From Candidatus Peribacteraceae bacterium (lineage in GTDB: Bacteria; Patescibacteriota; Gracilibacteria; Peribacterales; Peribacteraceae), in contig JAQVMW010000002.1 in the NCBI GenBank assembly GCA_028703445.1, forward strand, positions 1 to 64,000: a stretch of DNA of 64,000 bases, in the 5' to 3' direction. This document shows, one piece after another, positions 25,076-33,393 of the stretch (positions are counted from its first letter, which is position 1; each line of letters begins with the position of its first letter). The translations under genes were made by a program, and so were the position numbers. The notes beneath the pieces were generated by a model, which saw only the letters and a list, made by a program, of their open reading frames with translations, had not been told where the DNA came from and ran no database searches.

Positions 25076-25107
25076 GTGTCACCCTTCGGCAGAGCTCAGG
25101 GTGACAC
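25076..25107. repeat. GCCGAAGGG-type palindrome
   Basis: GTGTCACCCT and AGGGTGACAC arms are perfectly complementary around TCGGCAGAGCTC. It sits 7 bases before the -10 box of the next gene and could affect it or end transcription from upstream. Confidence 0.7.
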
Positions 25108-25113
25108 AACGGG

Positions 25114-25119
25114 TACAAT
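25114..25119 (+). promoter_or_regulatory. -10 box of gene 25126
   Basis: TACAAT ends 6 bases before ATG 25126, predicting a leaderless mRNA. The -35 region is occupied by the palindrome. Confidence 0.45.
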
Positions 25120-25125
25120 ACCGGC

Positions 25126-25641
25126 ATGACCGACCAACCCATCCAACTCACCGGCACGTCGGTCTCGACCGACAGTGCCACTGGCTGCTGCGACCCCTTC
25201 GATCCCGCACCATGGCAGGAGAAGGAGATCACATGGAAGGACAAACTCTTTGTGAAGGATCACGTGACAAGCTTTCTGCATATTCCTCTGAACATGGGCA
25301 AAGTGGTCACGAGGAACATGAATCTCATCGAAGCGGCGGGCGCCAAATCTCCGGTACAGCTGATGCTCTCGGACGAAAAATCCCTCTGGGGCGCGGATAT
25401 CTACATCGATGTGACGAAAGATGTGCCGGGTGCCGAGATGACCACGCTTTCAGGAACATTTTTGACGAAAGTTTTCGAAGGACCGTACAAGAATGTCGGC
25501 ACGTGGATGCGCGAGATGAAGGAGTACGTCGCGGGCAAAGGAAAAACCATCCAGAAGCTCTACTGCTGCTACACCACCTGCCCCAAATGTGCGAAGGCCT
25601 ACAGAAAGAACTACGTGGTGATTTTTGCGCAGATTAATTAA
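25126..25641 (+). CDS. Conserved GyrI-like/effector-binding-domain protein with C-terminal Cys motif
   Basis: 171 residues. The body (WKDKLFVKDHVTSFLHIPLNMGKVVTRNM, KVFEGPYKNVGTWMREM) looks like the SOUL/GyrI-type effector-binding fold, and the C-terminus has a CCYTTCPKCAKAY cysteine cluster. Proteins of this form are widespread and often annotated only as 'hydrolase'; I know of no proven function. It stands alone between repeats. Confidence 0.55.
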   Translation: MTDQPIQLTGTSVSTDSATGCCDPFDPAPWQEKEITWKDKLFVKDHVTSFLHIPLNMGKVVTRNMNLIEAAGAKSPVQLMLSDEKSLWGADIYIDVTKDVPGAEMTTLSGTFLTKVFEGPYKNVGTWMREMKEYVAGKGKTIQKLYCCYTTCPKCAKAYRKNYVVIFAQIN

Positions 25642-25755
25642 TGTTGAAGGGAAGTAATACAGAAGACCAGAGAAAGCAGGGTTACGCTTGAATATATGAG
25701 AGATCGGGAAAATACTTTCCCGCGCGGAAAAAGCAGGCACAATGTCCCCTTCATC

Positions 25756-26085
25756 ATGGAGCACCCCTCACATTCTCCAAAAAAGCAAAAACTCTCCCCT
25801 GCGGGGGAGCAAAGAATGAAACAAGCTGCAGCCATTCATAGCGCGATATGGACGGATGTTTTTCATGGCCAAAATTCCATTCGGATCATGGATCCGGATC
25901 AACAGAGAGTCGCCGAATTTAAAATGCCACCCATTGCACAGATGTCTGATTTCGTCCGACGCTATTTGGCCTGCACTCTGCATGGCGAAAAAAGAGTGAT
26001 GGTGGAAGCGAGTATGCCGGCATGGGACAGTCTCGATGCCGCGGTCGTAAAAGCAGTGCTCTCGCACGAGTTCACACTAGAGTGA
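25756..26085 (+). CDS. Hypothetical protein
   Basis: 109 residues from ATG 25756, with no signal peptide or membrane segment. A polar N-terminus is followed by a compact mixed region (IRIMDPDQQRVAEFKMPP, VRRYLACTLHGEKR). No family recognised. An in-frame ATG at 25696 adds 20 basic residues but looks less natural. The gene converges on sufD with stops almost touching. Confidence 0.45.
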   Translation: MEHPSHSPKKQKLSPAGEQRMKQAAAIHSAIWTDVFHGQNSIRIMDPDQQRVAEFKMPPIAQMSDFVRRYLACTLHGEKRVMVEASMPAWDSLDAAVVKAVLSHEFTLE

Positions 26086-26898
26086 TCACTCGCTCAGCGT
26101 CACTTTCGCTTCCCTCCTCAGTGCATCATTTGGAATGTCTTCAAGCATGCCACTCAAAAACCCGTCAATGAAGAGCTTTCTCGCCTTCTTCTCCGAAATC
26201 CCCCTGCTGGCGAAGTAGAAGAGATCTTCGGGATGGATCCGCGAGACGGAAGCCGAGTGGCTGGCCTGCACGTCATGTGTCTTCACATCCAGCGAAGGAA
26301 TGGCATCGGCCCGGGACAACGGATCGAGGAGCAGAATCCTCTCGGTGAGGTGCGCCTGCGTACCCGATGCCTTCTGTTCGATTTCTACGGCTCCATTGCA
26401 CGAAACCTTCGCCTTTTCCTCCACGACACCGCGAATGGTGAGATTGCCCTTTCCATTCTTACCCTGAAACACATTGCGCACGGAAAGACGGCACTCCATC
26501 GTGCCCCGTGCATGGACAATCCAATCGATGCGGCTCTCTCCCCGCGCACCCGCTACTTCGGAAACAGTTTCCTGCACGCAGGACCCGCGCGTGATATTCA
26601 AAAGATGCAGCCGCGCGCCCTGATCAACGCGGAATTGCTGAGAAATATTCACGCTCTGCCTGCCGCGCCAGACGAAGACAAGCGTGAGAACTGACCGCGG
26701 TTCCAATGCCGTCTTCAGCATGTGATAGGCATTTTTTTTGCGTGCCGAACATTCGACAACGACCGAAGAGTTGCTTCCGCGTTGCGCACGAAGAGTGAGG
26801 GCAGGACTCCTGTCCGAGAGTGCAAACTCCTGAAGCTCCTTTGTGTCACCTTTGAGTATCACCTTCTGCCAGAGAATAGATGATTTGACCTGTTTCAT
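26086..26898 (-). CDS. sufD: SufD-like Fe-S cluster scaffold subunit
   Basis: A 270-residue SufB/SufD beta-helix family protein, shorter than most SufD (about 400) because the N-terminal region is small. The C-terminal core is clear: LLLDPLSRADAIPSLDVKTHDVQASHSASVSRIHPEDLFYFASRGISEKKARKLFIDGF in pieces, including the conserved His after DVQASH. It would pair with SufB (29267) and SufC (38084). The three genes are separated, not in one operon. Confidence 0.75.
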   Translation of the reverse strand: MKQVKSSILWQKVILKGDTKELQEFALSDRSPALTLRAQRGSNSSVVVECSARKKNAYHMLKTALEPRSVLTLVFVWRGRQSVNISQQFRVDQGARLHLLNITRGSCVQETVSEVAGARGESRIDWIVHARGTMECRLSVRNVFQGKNGKGNLTIRGVVEEKAKVSCNGAVEIEQKASGTQAHLTERILLLDPLSRADAIPSLDVKTHDVQASHSASVSRIHPEDLFYFASRGISEKKARKLFIDGFLSGMLEDIPNDALRREAKVTLSE

Positions 26899-26970
26899 GA
26901 GATAGAAGAGAGTACTTGCAAAGAATAAATATTAGTCTAAAATCTCCTTTGTTCCCTTCCCCACAATAGC

Positions 26971-27297
26971 ATGGTAGCCACCGTTCCAAACGAAGAACTC
27001 TATCATAACGCACGCGTTGACCGCATGCGCGCAGCCGATGGGACAGAAAATGCGGGCAGCGGCGAAACAATGAGCGGACAAGAAGCAATGACACAAGAGT
27101 CGAGAAGGATGGATCTCCTCCTCGCCCATTTGCAAAGGCACACTGGCATCGATCAGCGTGTCTATGAGAATCTGCGTAGCGCAGCTGATGCTCTGAAATA
27201 CGAGGGTAATCAGAAAGTGAAACACAACGAACGACTCATCCTCGCAGGGAAAATGCGCACTGTAAGTCATCGCATCGAAACTCTATTTGCTGCCTGA
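26971..27297 (+). CDS. Hypothetical protein
   Basis: 108 residues, mostly polar and helical (MDLLLAHLQRHTGIDQRVYENLRSAADAL), without signal or membrane segments. Family unknown. It is divergent from sufD across a 72-base AT-rich gap. Confidence 0.45.
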   Translation: MVATVPNEELYHNARVDRMRAADGTENAGSGETMSGQEAMTQESRRMDLLLAHLQRHTGIDQRVYENLRSAADALKYEGNQKVKHNERLILAGKMRTVSHRIETLFAA

Positions 27298-27299
27298 CC

Positions 27300-27410
27300 G
27301 TGCATCGTTTCCGCAAGCGCACAAACCACGAGCAGCGCATCGTGGAAAAAACGACAGGAACGTACCTTCGCATTCATGCGCGCACACGCCGTAAGGAATT
27401 ACGGGATTGA
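27300..27410 (+). CDS. Possible tiny basic ORF
   Basis: GTG 27300 opens a 36-residue basic frame (Arg/Lys/His-rich) two bases after the previous stop, ending 12 bases inside the converging gene at 27399. It could be a small translationally coupled peptide or the tail of a lost gene. Support is only the open frame and position. Confidence 0.2.
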   Translation: MHRFRKRTNHEQRIVEKTTGTYLRIHARTRRKELRD

Positions 27411-28412
27411 GGGTAATTGTCCGATGGCCTCTTCCTGCTTCTGCTGTTGCTCGGCTGCAGCCACGGCTGCCTGAAGAGTAGCGAGGTACTCGCCCTTCTG
27501 GGCACGATCCCAACCAATCACCTGCTCGTACCGCAGAACCTGTTCCTGCGAGAGGGATTGGACCCATGGGAGAAGTCGTGCGTAGCGATCCACCCGACGC
27601 CATCGAAGTTGCCGTTCGTCCGAAACAAGATCGCCCTCCAGTACCGCCCCGTCCGACTGCACGCGGATCACTTCTTCCTGTCCGCCGCGCCTGAGGAAAA
27701 TCCTGCCCTCGAATGTTTCTGGAACCGTGAGCGTGAGGAACGGCTGATCCCTCCCCTCGATGAGCCAGTACTCATGTTGGCTCCGCGTAACATCCGGTTG
27801 CAGATCGTACCACTCCGTCATGGACCCCTGATTGCCTGAACATTCGTAGCGCAGAGAAAGCGGGGCACGATCTTTGGGAAGGACGAATGTGCGTACCCCC
27901 ACTTGCTCGATGGCAAGTTCTCTCTTCGGCAGTTCGCGTTCAATAACCGACGCAGGTTCTTTCCATCCCTCACTGCCGACCTGGAGCGTGCGGGATCCCG
28001 CGCCTTCCTCCTCCACGGTGAGGTCGGTCCCTGCGAATGCCCCCTTCGCGCTCAAGACGAGAACCGGCCGGCCATGGATCTCGTGGCGCGCGAGTTCGAG
28101 ATCAGGGTGAAGAGCGGAGCGGAGCACGCCCGGATCGAGACGAAAGCGATACTCCCCGCCGCCTGCCACCCCGTACTTCACAGTGAACGCATGCTGCGGA
28201 TCATCGAGGATGTACTGGTGCCATCCCTGATTTACCCGATGTTCCATGTGCCAGCCGTTCTGTTGTTTTCCCTCCTTCGGTCGTTCCACGTTCACTTCTG
28301 ATTGCAGTCCTGCCAGTTCCTTGCGGGCTTCCTCCTGACACTCCATGCGTGTCTGTGCCCGGCGTTCCCGTCGTTGTTCCCACCGCTCAGCGAACCCCTG
28401 AAAGAGACCCAT
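27399..28412 (-). CDS. Hypothetical protein with charged coiled-coil N-terminus
   Basis: 337 residues. The first 45 are Arg/Glu-rich and coiled-coil-like (ERWEQRRERRAQTRMECQEEARKELAG); the middle is beta-rich with repeated strand-like segments (YRFRLDPGVLRSALHP, LTVPETFEGRIFLRRGG); the C-terminus is Gln-rich. No family recognised. A TATAAT box lies 25 bases before the ATG, with a 32-bp perfect palindrome above it. Confidence 0.55.
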   Translation of the reverse strand: MGLFQGFAERWEQRRERRAQTRMECQEEARKELAGLQSEVNVERPKEGKQQNGWHMEHRVNQGWHQYILDDPQHAFTVKYGVAGGGEYRFRLDPGVLRSALHPDLELARHEIHGRPVLVLSAKGAFAGTDLTVEEEGAGSRTLQVGSEGWKEPASVIERELPKRELAIEQVGVRTFVLPKDRAPLSLRYECSGNQGSMTEWYDLQPDVTRSQHEYWLIEGRDQPFLTLTVPETFEGRIFLRRGGQEEVIRVQSDGAVLEGDLVSDERQLRWRRVDRYARLLPWVQSLSQEQVLRYEQVIGWDRAQKGEYLATLQAAVAAAEQQQKQEEAIGQLPSIP

Positions 28413-28437
28413 AGAAAGATGTGTATGTAATGAAACT

Positions 28438-28443
28438 ATTATA
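28438..28443 (-). promoter_or_regulatory. -10 box of gene 27399-28412
   Basis: Minus-strand TATAAT, 25 bases before the start; the -35 region (TTTCGC) is weak and abuts a palindrome at 28465-28496. Confidence 0.5.
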
Positions 28444-28464
28444 CAACATTTTTTGCATTTGCGA

Positions 28465-28496
28465 AACCACCAGAGAACGTACGTTCTCTGGTGGTT
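28465..28496. promoter_or_regulatory. 32-bp perfect palindrome, operator- or terminator-like
   Basis: Each 16-base half, AACCACCAGAGAACGT, is the exact complement of the other with no loop. It lies about 20 bases above a TATAAT and after the stop of the upstream gene. No T-run follows on either strand, so an operator is as likely as a terminator. Confidence 0.6.
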
Positions 28497-28539
28497 CGTT
28501 GCCTCTGCTCTACGACAGAGACTGCTGCGGGGAAGTTGA

Positions 28540-29106
28540 TCACCGACAGTACTTGTACTGCCGGATGTAGCTCATGAGCCATTCATTTGACCCAAGACGA
28601 TAGTAAGTATTTCCATAGATGGCATAAAGCCATCCGTCGGAAACGGAGTGAAGCGAACTCCACTCCGTCTGGCCTCTTCCTACCAATTTTGTTTCCAAAT
28701 CGCCTTCGGCGTTTTGGCGGAAGTGACACTCGCCCACGGGTGAGTCCCACACGAGGTGGGAAACCTCTTCCGACGAAGCCGCCTTCTTGGCTTGCTTCTC
28801 CTTCGCCGCCGCCTTTCTTTGCTCCTGGACCCACTGTGACATGGGCCCAAGAGTGGAAAGGATTCGGTCAAGCTTTTTTCCGTTCTGCTCGACCGATTTT
28901 TCCAGCACGCCTACGCGCTGTTCCAGAGCAGTGAAGCGCTGCGTCAGCTCATCTGACACGACGCTTACGCGCAATTTGACCGGAACGGAGATAGACATTT
29001 CGTCGCCCGGTGGGAGCGGTGCCTTCAATGGATCGGCCGAGCATACACTCGCGAATACGCACAGGATTTGCGCGGCGACGAATCGCCGCAGGATGCGGTA
29101 AAACAT
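28540..29106 (-). CDS. Secreted protein with coiled coil
   Basis: 188 residues with a signal peptide (RFVAAQILCVFASVCSA, cleavage near SADP). A heptad-like coiled coil follows (LTQRFTALEQRVGVLEKSVEQNGKKLDRIL), then a Lys/Ala-rich linker and a C-terminal domain with SDGWLYAIYGNTYYRLG. ATG 29106 is fixed by AAAGGAGG. A strong promoter and a leader of about 108 bases precede it; the leader can fold with AGCTCT/AGAGCT and CCCC/GGGG pairs. Function unknown. Confidence 0.65.
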   Translation of the reverse strand: MFYRILRRFVAAQILCVFASVCSADPLKAPLPPGDEMSISVPVKLRVSVVSDELTQRFTALEQRVGVLEKSVEQNGKKLDRILSTLGPMSQWVQEQRKAAAKEKQAKKAASSEEVSHLVWDSPVGECHFRQNAEGDLETKLVGRGQTEWSSLHSVSDGWLYAIYGNTYYRLGSNEWLMSYIRQYKYCR

Positions 29107-29220
29107 GACGTTCCTCCTTTGAGTGGTAGTTTTAGATTGTCCCCACAGCTCTCTTCCGCCCATGAGAAGCAAAAAAGAGCTACGGGGAACGGTGATGTGA
29201 AGGAACAGAGAAAGTGAAGT

Positions 29221-29248
29221 ACTATATCAAAAGTTATGATTTTGTCAA
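29221..29248 (-). promoter_or_regulatory. Strong promoter of the secreted coiled-coil gene
   Basis: Minus strand TTGACA (29248-29243), 16-base spacer, TATAGT (29226-29221). It lies between the end of sufB and the gene. Confidence 0.7.
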
Positions 29249-29266
29249 AAATCCGCTACTTTCGTC

Positions 29267-30658
29267 TCATCCAACAGAGCCCTCCATTTCCATTTCAATC
29301 AGCCGGTTCATTTCTACAGCGTATTCCAGTGGAATCGCCTGCATCACCGGTTCCACGAACCCGCGCACGATCATCGTCTTGGCCTCCGGCTCGCTTAGGC
29401 CCCGCGACATGGCGTAGAAGAGATCCTCCTCCGAAAGTCTGCCCACCGTAGCCTCGTGGGCGACGGTCGCGTCATCGGTACGCACCTGAAGATCCGGAAT
29501 CGTCGCGGTGCTGCTCTCCGCATCGAGGAGGAGTGCGTCACACTGGATACTCGCCGTTGTATCCTTCGCTTCGGGCGCCACCTTGAGGAGCCCCCGGTAC
29601 ACCGTGCGACCACCGTCCCTGCTGACGGACCTGCTCACCACGACACTGGATGTGTGCGGGGCCAAATGAATGACCTTGGCACCCGTATCCTGCCATTGGT
29701 TCCTGCCGGCCATGGCGAGCCCCAGGTGCTCGCAGCGTGCGCCCTCGCCTTTGAGTACCGAGCACGGATAGAGCATGGTGACGCCGCTGCCCAGATTGCC
29801 GCCCACCCACTCCATGGTCGCCTCGCGCTCGATGATCGCCCTCTTCGTATTCAGGTTGAACGTATTCAGACTCCAGTTCTCGACGGAGGAGTACCGCATA
29901 CGCGCTCCCGGTTTGACGTAGACTTCCACGCACCCCGCATGAAGCGAAGGACTGGCGTACTTCGGGGCGGAGCAGCCCTCGATGTAGTGTGCCTGCGCCC
30001 CATCCTCAAGAATGATAAGCGTGTGCTCGAACTGTCCCATGCCACGCGCATTCATGCGGAAGTAGGACTGCAGGGGTTCGAATACCGTCACGCCCGCAGG
30101 AACATAGAGGAATGTCCCTCCGCTCCACACGGCGCCGTGCAGTGCGGCGAATGCATGATCCGTCGGACGGACATTCTGCATGAAGTATTCACGAACAAGA
30201 TCGGGATACATACGCACGGCCTCATCCATGTCGAGAAAAATCACACCGCGCTCGGCCCACTCCTCTTTGAGCCGATGGTAGATCACATCGCTCTCGTACT
30301 GCGCACCTGCTCCTCCCAGCATGGAATACTCCGCCTGGGGAATACCCAACCGCTCGTACACGCGACGGATATCCTCCGGTATTTGCGACCAGTCATCGGT
30401 CGGCTCCACCCCAGGGCTGGCATAGAAGAGGATTTTCTTGAGATCGAGTGCCGACAGATCCGGACCCCATGTGGGGAACGTGAATTTTTTGAAGATGCGT
30501 AAACTATCCAGCCGATGCTTGAGCATCCATGGCGGCTCTCCCTTCTCCGCACTCATTCTGCGAACAAGCTCTTCCGTAATCCCTCGTTCAAGTCCCTCCG
30601 CATAGGAGGTTTGATTGGGAACGCAGAGGGGCGAAGATGCTGAAGACGGATGGGGCAT
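29267..30658 (-). CDS. sufB: SufB Fe-S cluster assembly scaffold
   Basis: A 463-residue SufB with all main segments: TPGVEPTDDWSQ-like N-terminus, YESDVIYHRLKEEW, FFLYVPAGVTVFEPLQSYFRMN region, HYIEGCSAPKYA (with the conserved Cys), NLNTKRAIIEREATMEWVGGNLGS, and the C-terminal DDATVAHEATVGRLSEEDLFYAMSRGL with its His. The SufBCD complex builds Fe-S clusters with ATP. It lies alone, with sufD 2.4 kb and sufC 7.4 kb away; SufS and SufE/SufU are not in the window. Confidence 0.9.
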   Translation of the reverse strand: MPHPSSASSPLCVPNQTSYAEGLERGITEELVRRMSAEKGEPPWMLKHRLDSLRIFKKFTFPTWGPDLSALDLKKILFYASPGVEPTDDWSQIPEDIRRVYERLGIPQAEYSMLGGAGAQYESDVIYHRLKEEWAERGVIFLDMDEAVRMYPDLVREYFMQNVRPTDHAFAALHGAVWSGGTFLYVPAGVTVFEPLQSYFRMNARGMGQFEHTLIILEDGAQAHYIEGCSAPKYASPSLHAGCVEVYVKPGARMRYSSVENWSLNTFNLNTKRAIIEREATMEWVGGNLGSGVTMLYPCSVLKGEGARCEHLGLAMAGRNQWQDTGAKVIHLAPHTSSVVVSRSVSRDGGRTVYRGLLKVAPEAKDTTASIQCDALLLDAESSTATIPDLQVRTDDATVAHEATVGRLSEEDLFYAMSRGLSEPEAKTMIVRGFVEPVMQAIPLEYAVEMNRLIEMEMEGSVG

Positions 30659-30818
30659 GTGCTACGGGAGTCTATGGGAGACAGCCCACAGAGAGAACCC
30701 CGTCCGCAGCACGTAAACAGCACATTTTTTGATCAAATCTGCCAATAAGTAAAAGGGATGGAAAGTGTTCTTTCCATGCTGAAATCACAAGAAAATGCCA
30801 AACATGTATATTGTTATA

Positions 30819-30827
30819 TGATATAAT
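30819..30827 (+). promoter_or_regulatory. Extended -10 promoter of the efflux operon
   Basis: TGA-TATAAT ends 14 bases before ATG 30842. A TGGAAAG/CTTTCCA hairpin lies upstream at about 30758-30776. No clear -35; leader about 8 bases. Confidence 0.55.
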
Positions 30828-30841
30828 TATAGGACAAAGCT

Positions 30842-32620
30842 ATGTGGACACCTCTCCCCTTACTCAGGCACGTCTGGGCTTCGCTGAAATCCTTCATTTG
30901 GAGGCACCCGATTTGGGCTGTCGTACTTGGCATATTCACCCTGCTGTTCGGACTGCTTCTGTGGTACATCTTCTCACCTGTGCAACCAGAAATGATTACG
31001 GAGGCGGTACGGCGCGGCGATCTCATCCAGAAAGTCGAGGCAGTGGGAAATATCACCTCGGACCGCGACGTGAATATGAAGTTCCCCGTGACGGGCATTG
31101 TCGCCAGCATGTCAGTGAAAGAAGGGGACAGGGTGACGGCGGGACAGGAGTTAGCCAAATTACGCAATGAATCGTACGCCGCGGATCTGGCTTCCGCCGC
31201 CGCGCAGTACCGACAGGCGCAGGCGAATTATCAGGAATTGGAGGAGGGAACGCGTCCGGAAGATCTCGCCATCGCCGAAGCTGAAGTGGCAAATAAGCGC
31301 GCGGCGCTTGAAGCGGTGAAGGCGGATCTGCAGAGCGCCGAAGAGAAGCTCCGCACTTCAGAGGAGAAACTCACCGCAATCAAAGCGGAAGCAACGATCA
31401 ATCTCGCCGGGTATCTCGTCACCTCTTCGAGTACGTGCGCTCAACAGATTTCTCTGACGAGGACAGCCCTGATGACGCTCGACGATGTCTTCGCGAGCTC
31501 CATCATCACCGACATGGCCAAGCAGTATCGTACGACGTCCTACTCCATTTTCCGGGCGAATTGGACATCGGCACAGACAGCCATTGACGCATTCACATGC
31601 ACTGGTTTCACCACATACACCGATTCTCTCGCCTCCCTGCAGCGCGCCACAGTGGTGATTACGCAGACCACCAATGTTCTACAGGAGGCCTATGCTCTCA
31701 TTTCCGATCTGCCTATCACGACGGCCTTCGATACCTCGGTGCGCGAGACGCACAAATCCACCCTCTCTACAGAGAGGGCCAATGCCCAGAGCGCTTTGAG
31801 TGAAATCAATGCTGCCGTGAAGAGTCTTCAGGACGCCTCGACGGGCTATACAGCGGATATCGCAACCGAAGAGAACACCTACGCCGCCGCCAAAGCGAGC
31901 AAGCAGACGGCACAATCTGCAATCCTCACCTACGAAACCGCACTGCGTACGCAGGAGGCGCAACTGGCCCTATCGAAGGCCGGTCCGCGCGACACGCAAC
32001 TCAGTGCTTCGCGTGCAAGTATGAACGCGGCGGCGGCGAGCGTGGCCCGCGCCAAGGCGAAACTGGAAGATACGATCATCCGGGCTCCCGCGGACGGCGT
32101 GATCACGAAAGTGGATTTCAAGGAGGGGGAATTCACCGGTGATCCGGACAACGCCAGTCACTCGATCACCATGCTCGGATCTTCACCGTTCCGCGTCGAA
32201 ATGTTCCTCTCGGAAGTGGATATCCCCAAAATCCTGTTCTCGCAGAGCGGCTCTATCGAACTCGACGCCTTTCCGGGAGTGAACTACGCGCTCTCCGTCA
32301 CCTCCATCGAACCGGGACCCACCAAGGTCGACGGCGTATCGAAGTACCGCGTGAGTTTAAGCTTCGTGCACCCGCACGATGAATTCAAAATCGGCATGAC
32401 GGGCGACGCCGAAATTGTCACAGGTGAACGCAAAGATGTGCTCCTCGCCCCCGTGCGTTCCGTCATCCAGAAGAACGGATCAGGCAAAATCGTGCGCATT
32501 TTGGAGAACGGCAAGGTCGTCGAGAAGCCCGTCGAAACGGGCATGGAATCCGATACCGATGCCGAGATTATCAGCGGTCTCACTGAAGGAGAGACCGTGG
32601 TCGTTCTCATCAAACAATAA
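30842..32620 (+). CDS. MacA/HlyD-type periplasmic-adaptor-like subunit
   Basis: A 592-residue membrane-fusion protein with one N-terminal membrane helix (WAVVLGIFTLLFGLLLWYIF). A lipoyl-like half (GIVASMSVKEGDRVTAGQELAKL) is followed by an unusually long Ala-rich coiled-coil hairpin (about residues 110-420), then the second lipoyl half (APADGVITKVDFKEGEF) and beta-barrel (VEMFLSEVDIPKI). It should couple to the ATPase and permeases downstream. A monoderm-type CPR cell would have no outer membrane for it to bridge, so it may act in surface export. Confidence 0.8.
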   Translation: MWTPLPLLRHVWASLKSFIWRHPIWAVVLGIFTLLFGLLLWYIFSPVQPEMITEAVRRGDLIQKVEAVGNITSDRDVNMKFPVTGIVASMSVKEGDRVTAGQELAKLRNESYAADLASAAAQYRQAQANYQELEEGTRPEDLAIAEAEVANKRAALEAVKADLQSAEEKLRTSEEKLTAIKAEATINLAGYLVTSSSTCAQQISLTRTALMTLDDVFASSIITDMAKQYRTTSYSIFRANWTSAQTAIDAFTCTGFTTYTDSLASLQRATVVITQTTNVLQEAYALISDLPITTAFDTSVRETHKSTLSTERANAQSALSEINAAVKSLQDASTGYTADIATEENTYAAAKASKQTAQSAILTYETALRTQEAQLALSKAGPRDTQLSASRASMNAAAASVARAKAKLEDTIIRAPADGVITKVDFKEGEFTGDPDNASHSITMLGSSPFRVEMFLSEVDIPKILFSQSGSIELDAFPGVNYALSVTSIEPGPTKVDGVSKYRVSLSFVHPHDEFKIGMTGDAEIVTGERKDVLLAPVRSVIQKNGSGKIVRILENGKVVEKPVETGMESDTDAEIISGLTEGETVVVLIKQ

Positions 32621-32642
32621 TTCAAAAATCCGCCTCATCATC

Positions 32643-33383
32643 ATGACTAAAAAAGAATCTGCACCGCTGATCGAGACGAAAAACCTGCATAAATCGTACT
32701 TCAACGAGCAGGTGGAAACGCCCGTGCTCTTCGATATCAATCTGCGCATCGACGCCGGAGAGTTCGTGGCGATCATGGGCCCCTCGGGTTCCGGCAAGTC
32801 GACGCTCATGCACATTCTGGGTTTCCTGGACGTGCCGACAAAGGGCCACTACCACTTCAAGGGAGAATCGACGGAGGAGAAGACCGAAGATGAACTCGCC
32901 CGCATCCGTTCCTCAAGCGTGAGCTTCGTCTTCCAGTCGTTCAACCTGCTCCCGCGCACATCGGTCATCGACAACGTCACCCTCCCCCTGCTCTACCACA
33001 GCGGCACACATCCCTCCCAGCGGCGCGAGAAGGCCATGAAAGCCATCAAAGCCGTCGGCCTCACTGATCGCGCCACATACCTCAGTAACCAGCTCTCAGG
33101 CGGGCAGCAGCAGCGTGTGGCGATCGCACGGGCGCTCGTGACGGAACCGGGAGTCATCTTCGCGGATGAGCCGACAGGCAACCTCGATTCCGCCGCGGGA
33201 AAACACGTGATGGAAATCCTGCAGAACCTGCACGAGGAAGGCCACACCATCATCCTCGTGACGCACGAGAAAACGACGGCGGAACACGCTGCACGCATCA
33301 TCCGCATCATGGATGGCCGCATCGTGGCGGATGACCGTACCTTTGAGCGCCGCATCGCCAGCCAGGTGAAAGAGCTCAAATAG
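32643..33383 (+). CDS. ABC transporter ATPase, MacB/LolD type
   Basis: 246 residues. Walker [10 protein letters not shown] at about 46-54, [24 protein letters not shown] (MacB/LolD Q-loop region), signature [15 protein letters not shown], Walker [11 protein letters not shown], and the switch His in LVTHE. It works with the two FtsX-fold permeases that follow. The start is ATG 32643; the longer upstream frame overlaps the adaptor gene. Confidence 0.88.
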   Translation: MTKKESAPLIETKNLHKSYFNEQVETPVLFDINLRIDAGEFVAIMGPSGSGKSTLMHILGFLDVPTKGHYHFKGESTEEKTEDELARIRSSSVSFVFQSFNLLPRTSVIDNVTLPLLYHSGTHPSQRREKAMKAIKAVGLTDRATYLSNQLSGGQQQRVAIARALVTEPGVIFADEPTGNLDSAAGKHVMEILQNLHEEGHTIILVTHEKTTAEHAARIIRIMDGRIVADDRTFERRIASQVKELK

Positions 33384-33393
33384 CAACCGAACT

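Noticed and set aside
24837-25244. Minus-strand protein gene across element A
   Set aside because: The frame is partly shared by copy 2, but there is no convincing start, and hairpin and quadruplex conservation explain the similarity equally well. It is kept as an open alternative, not annotated.
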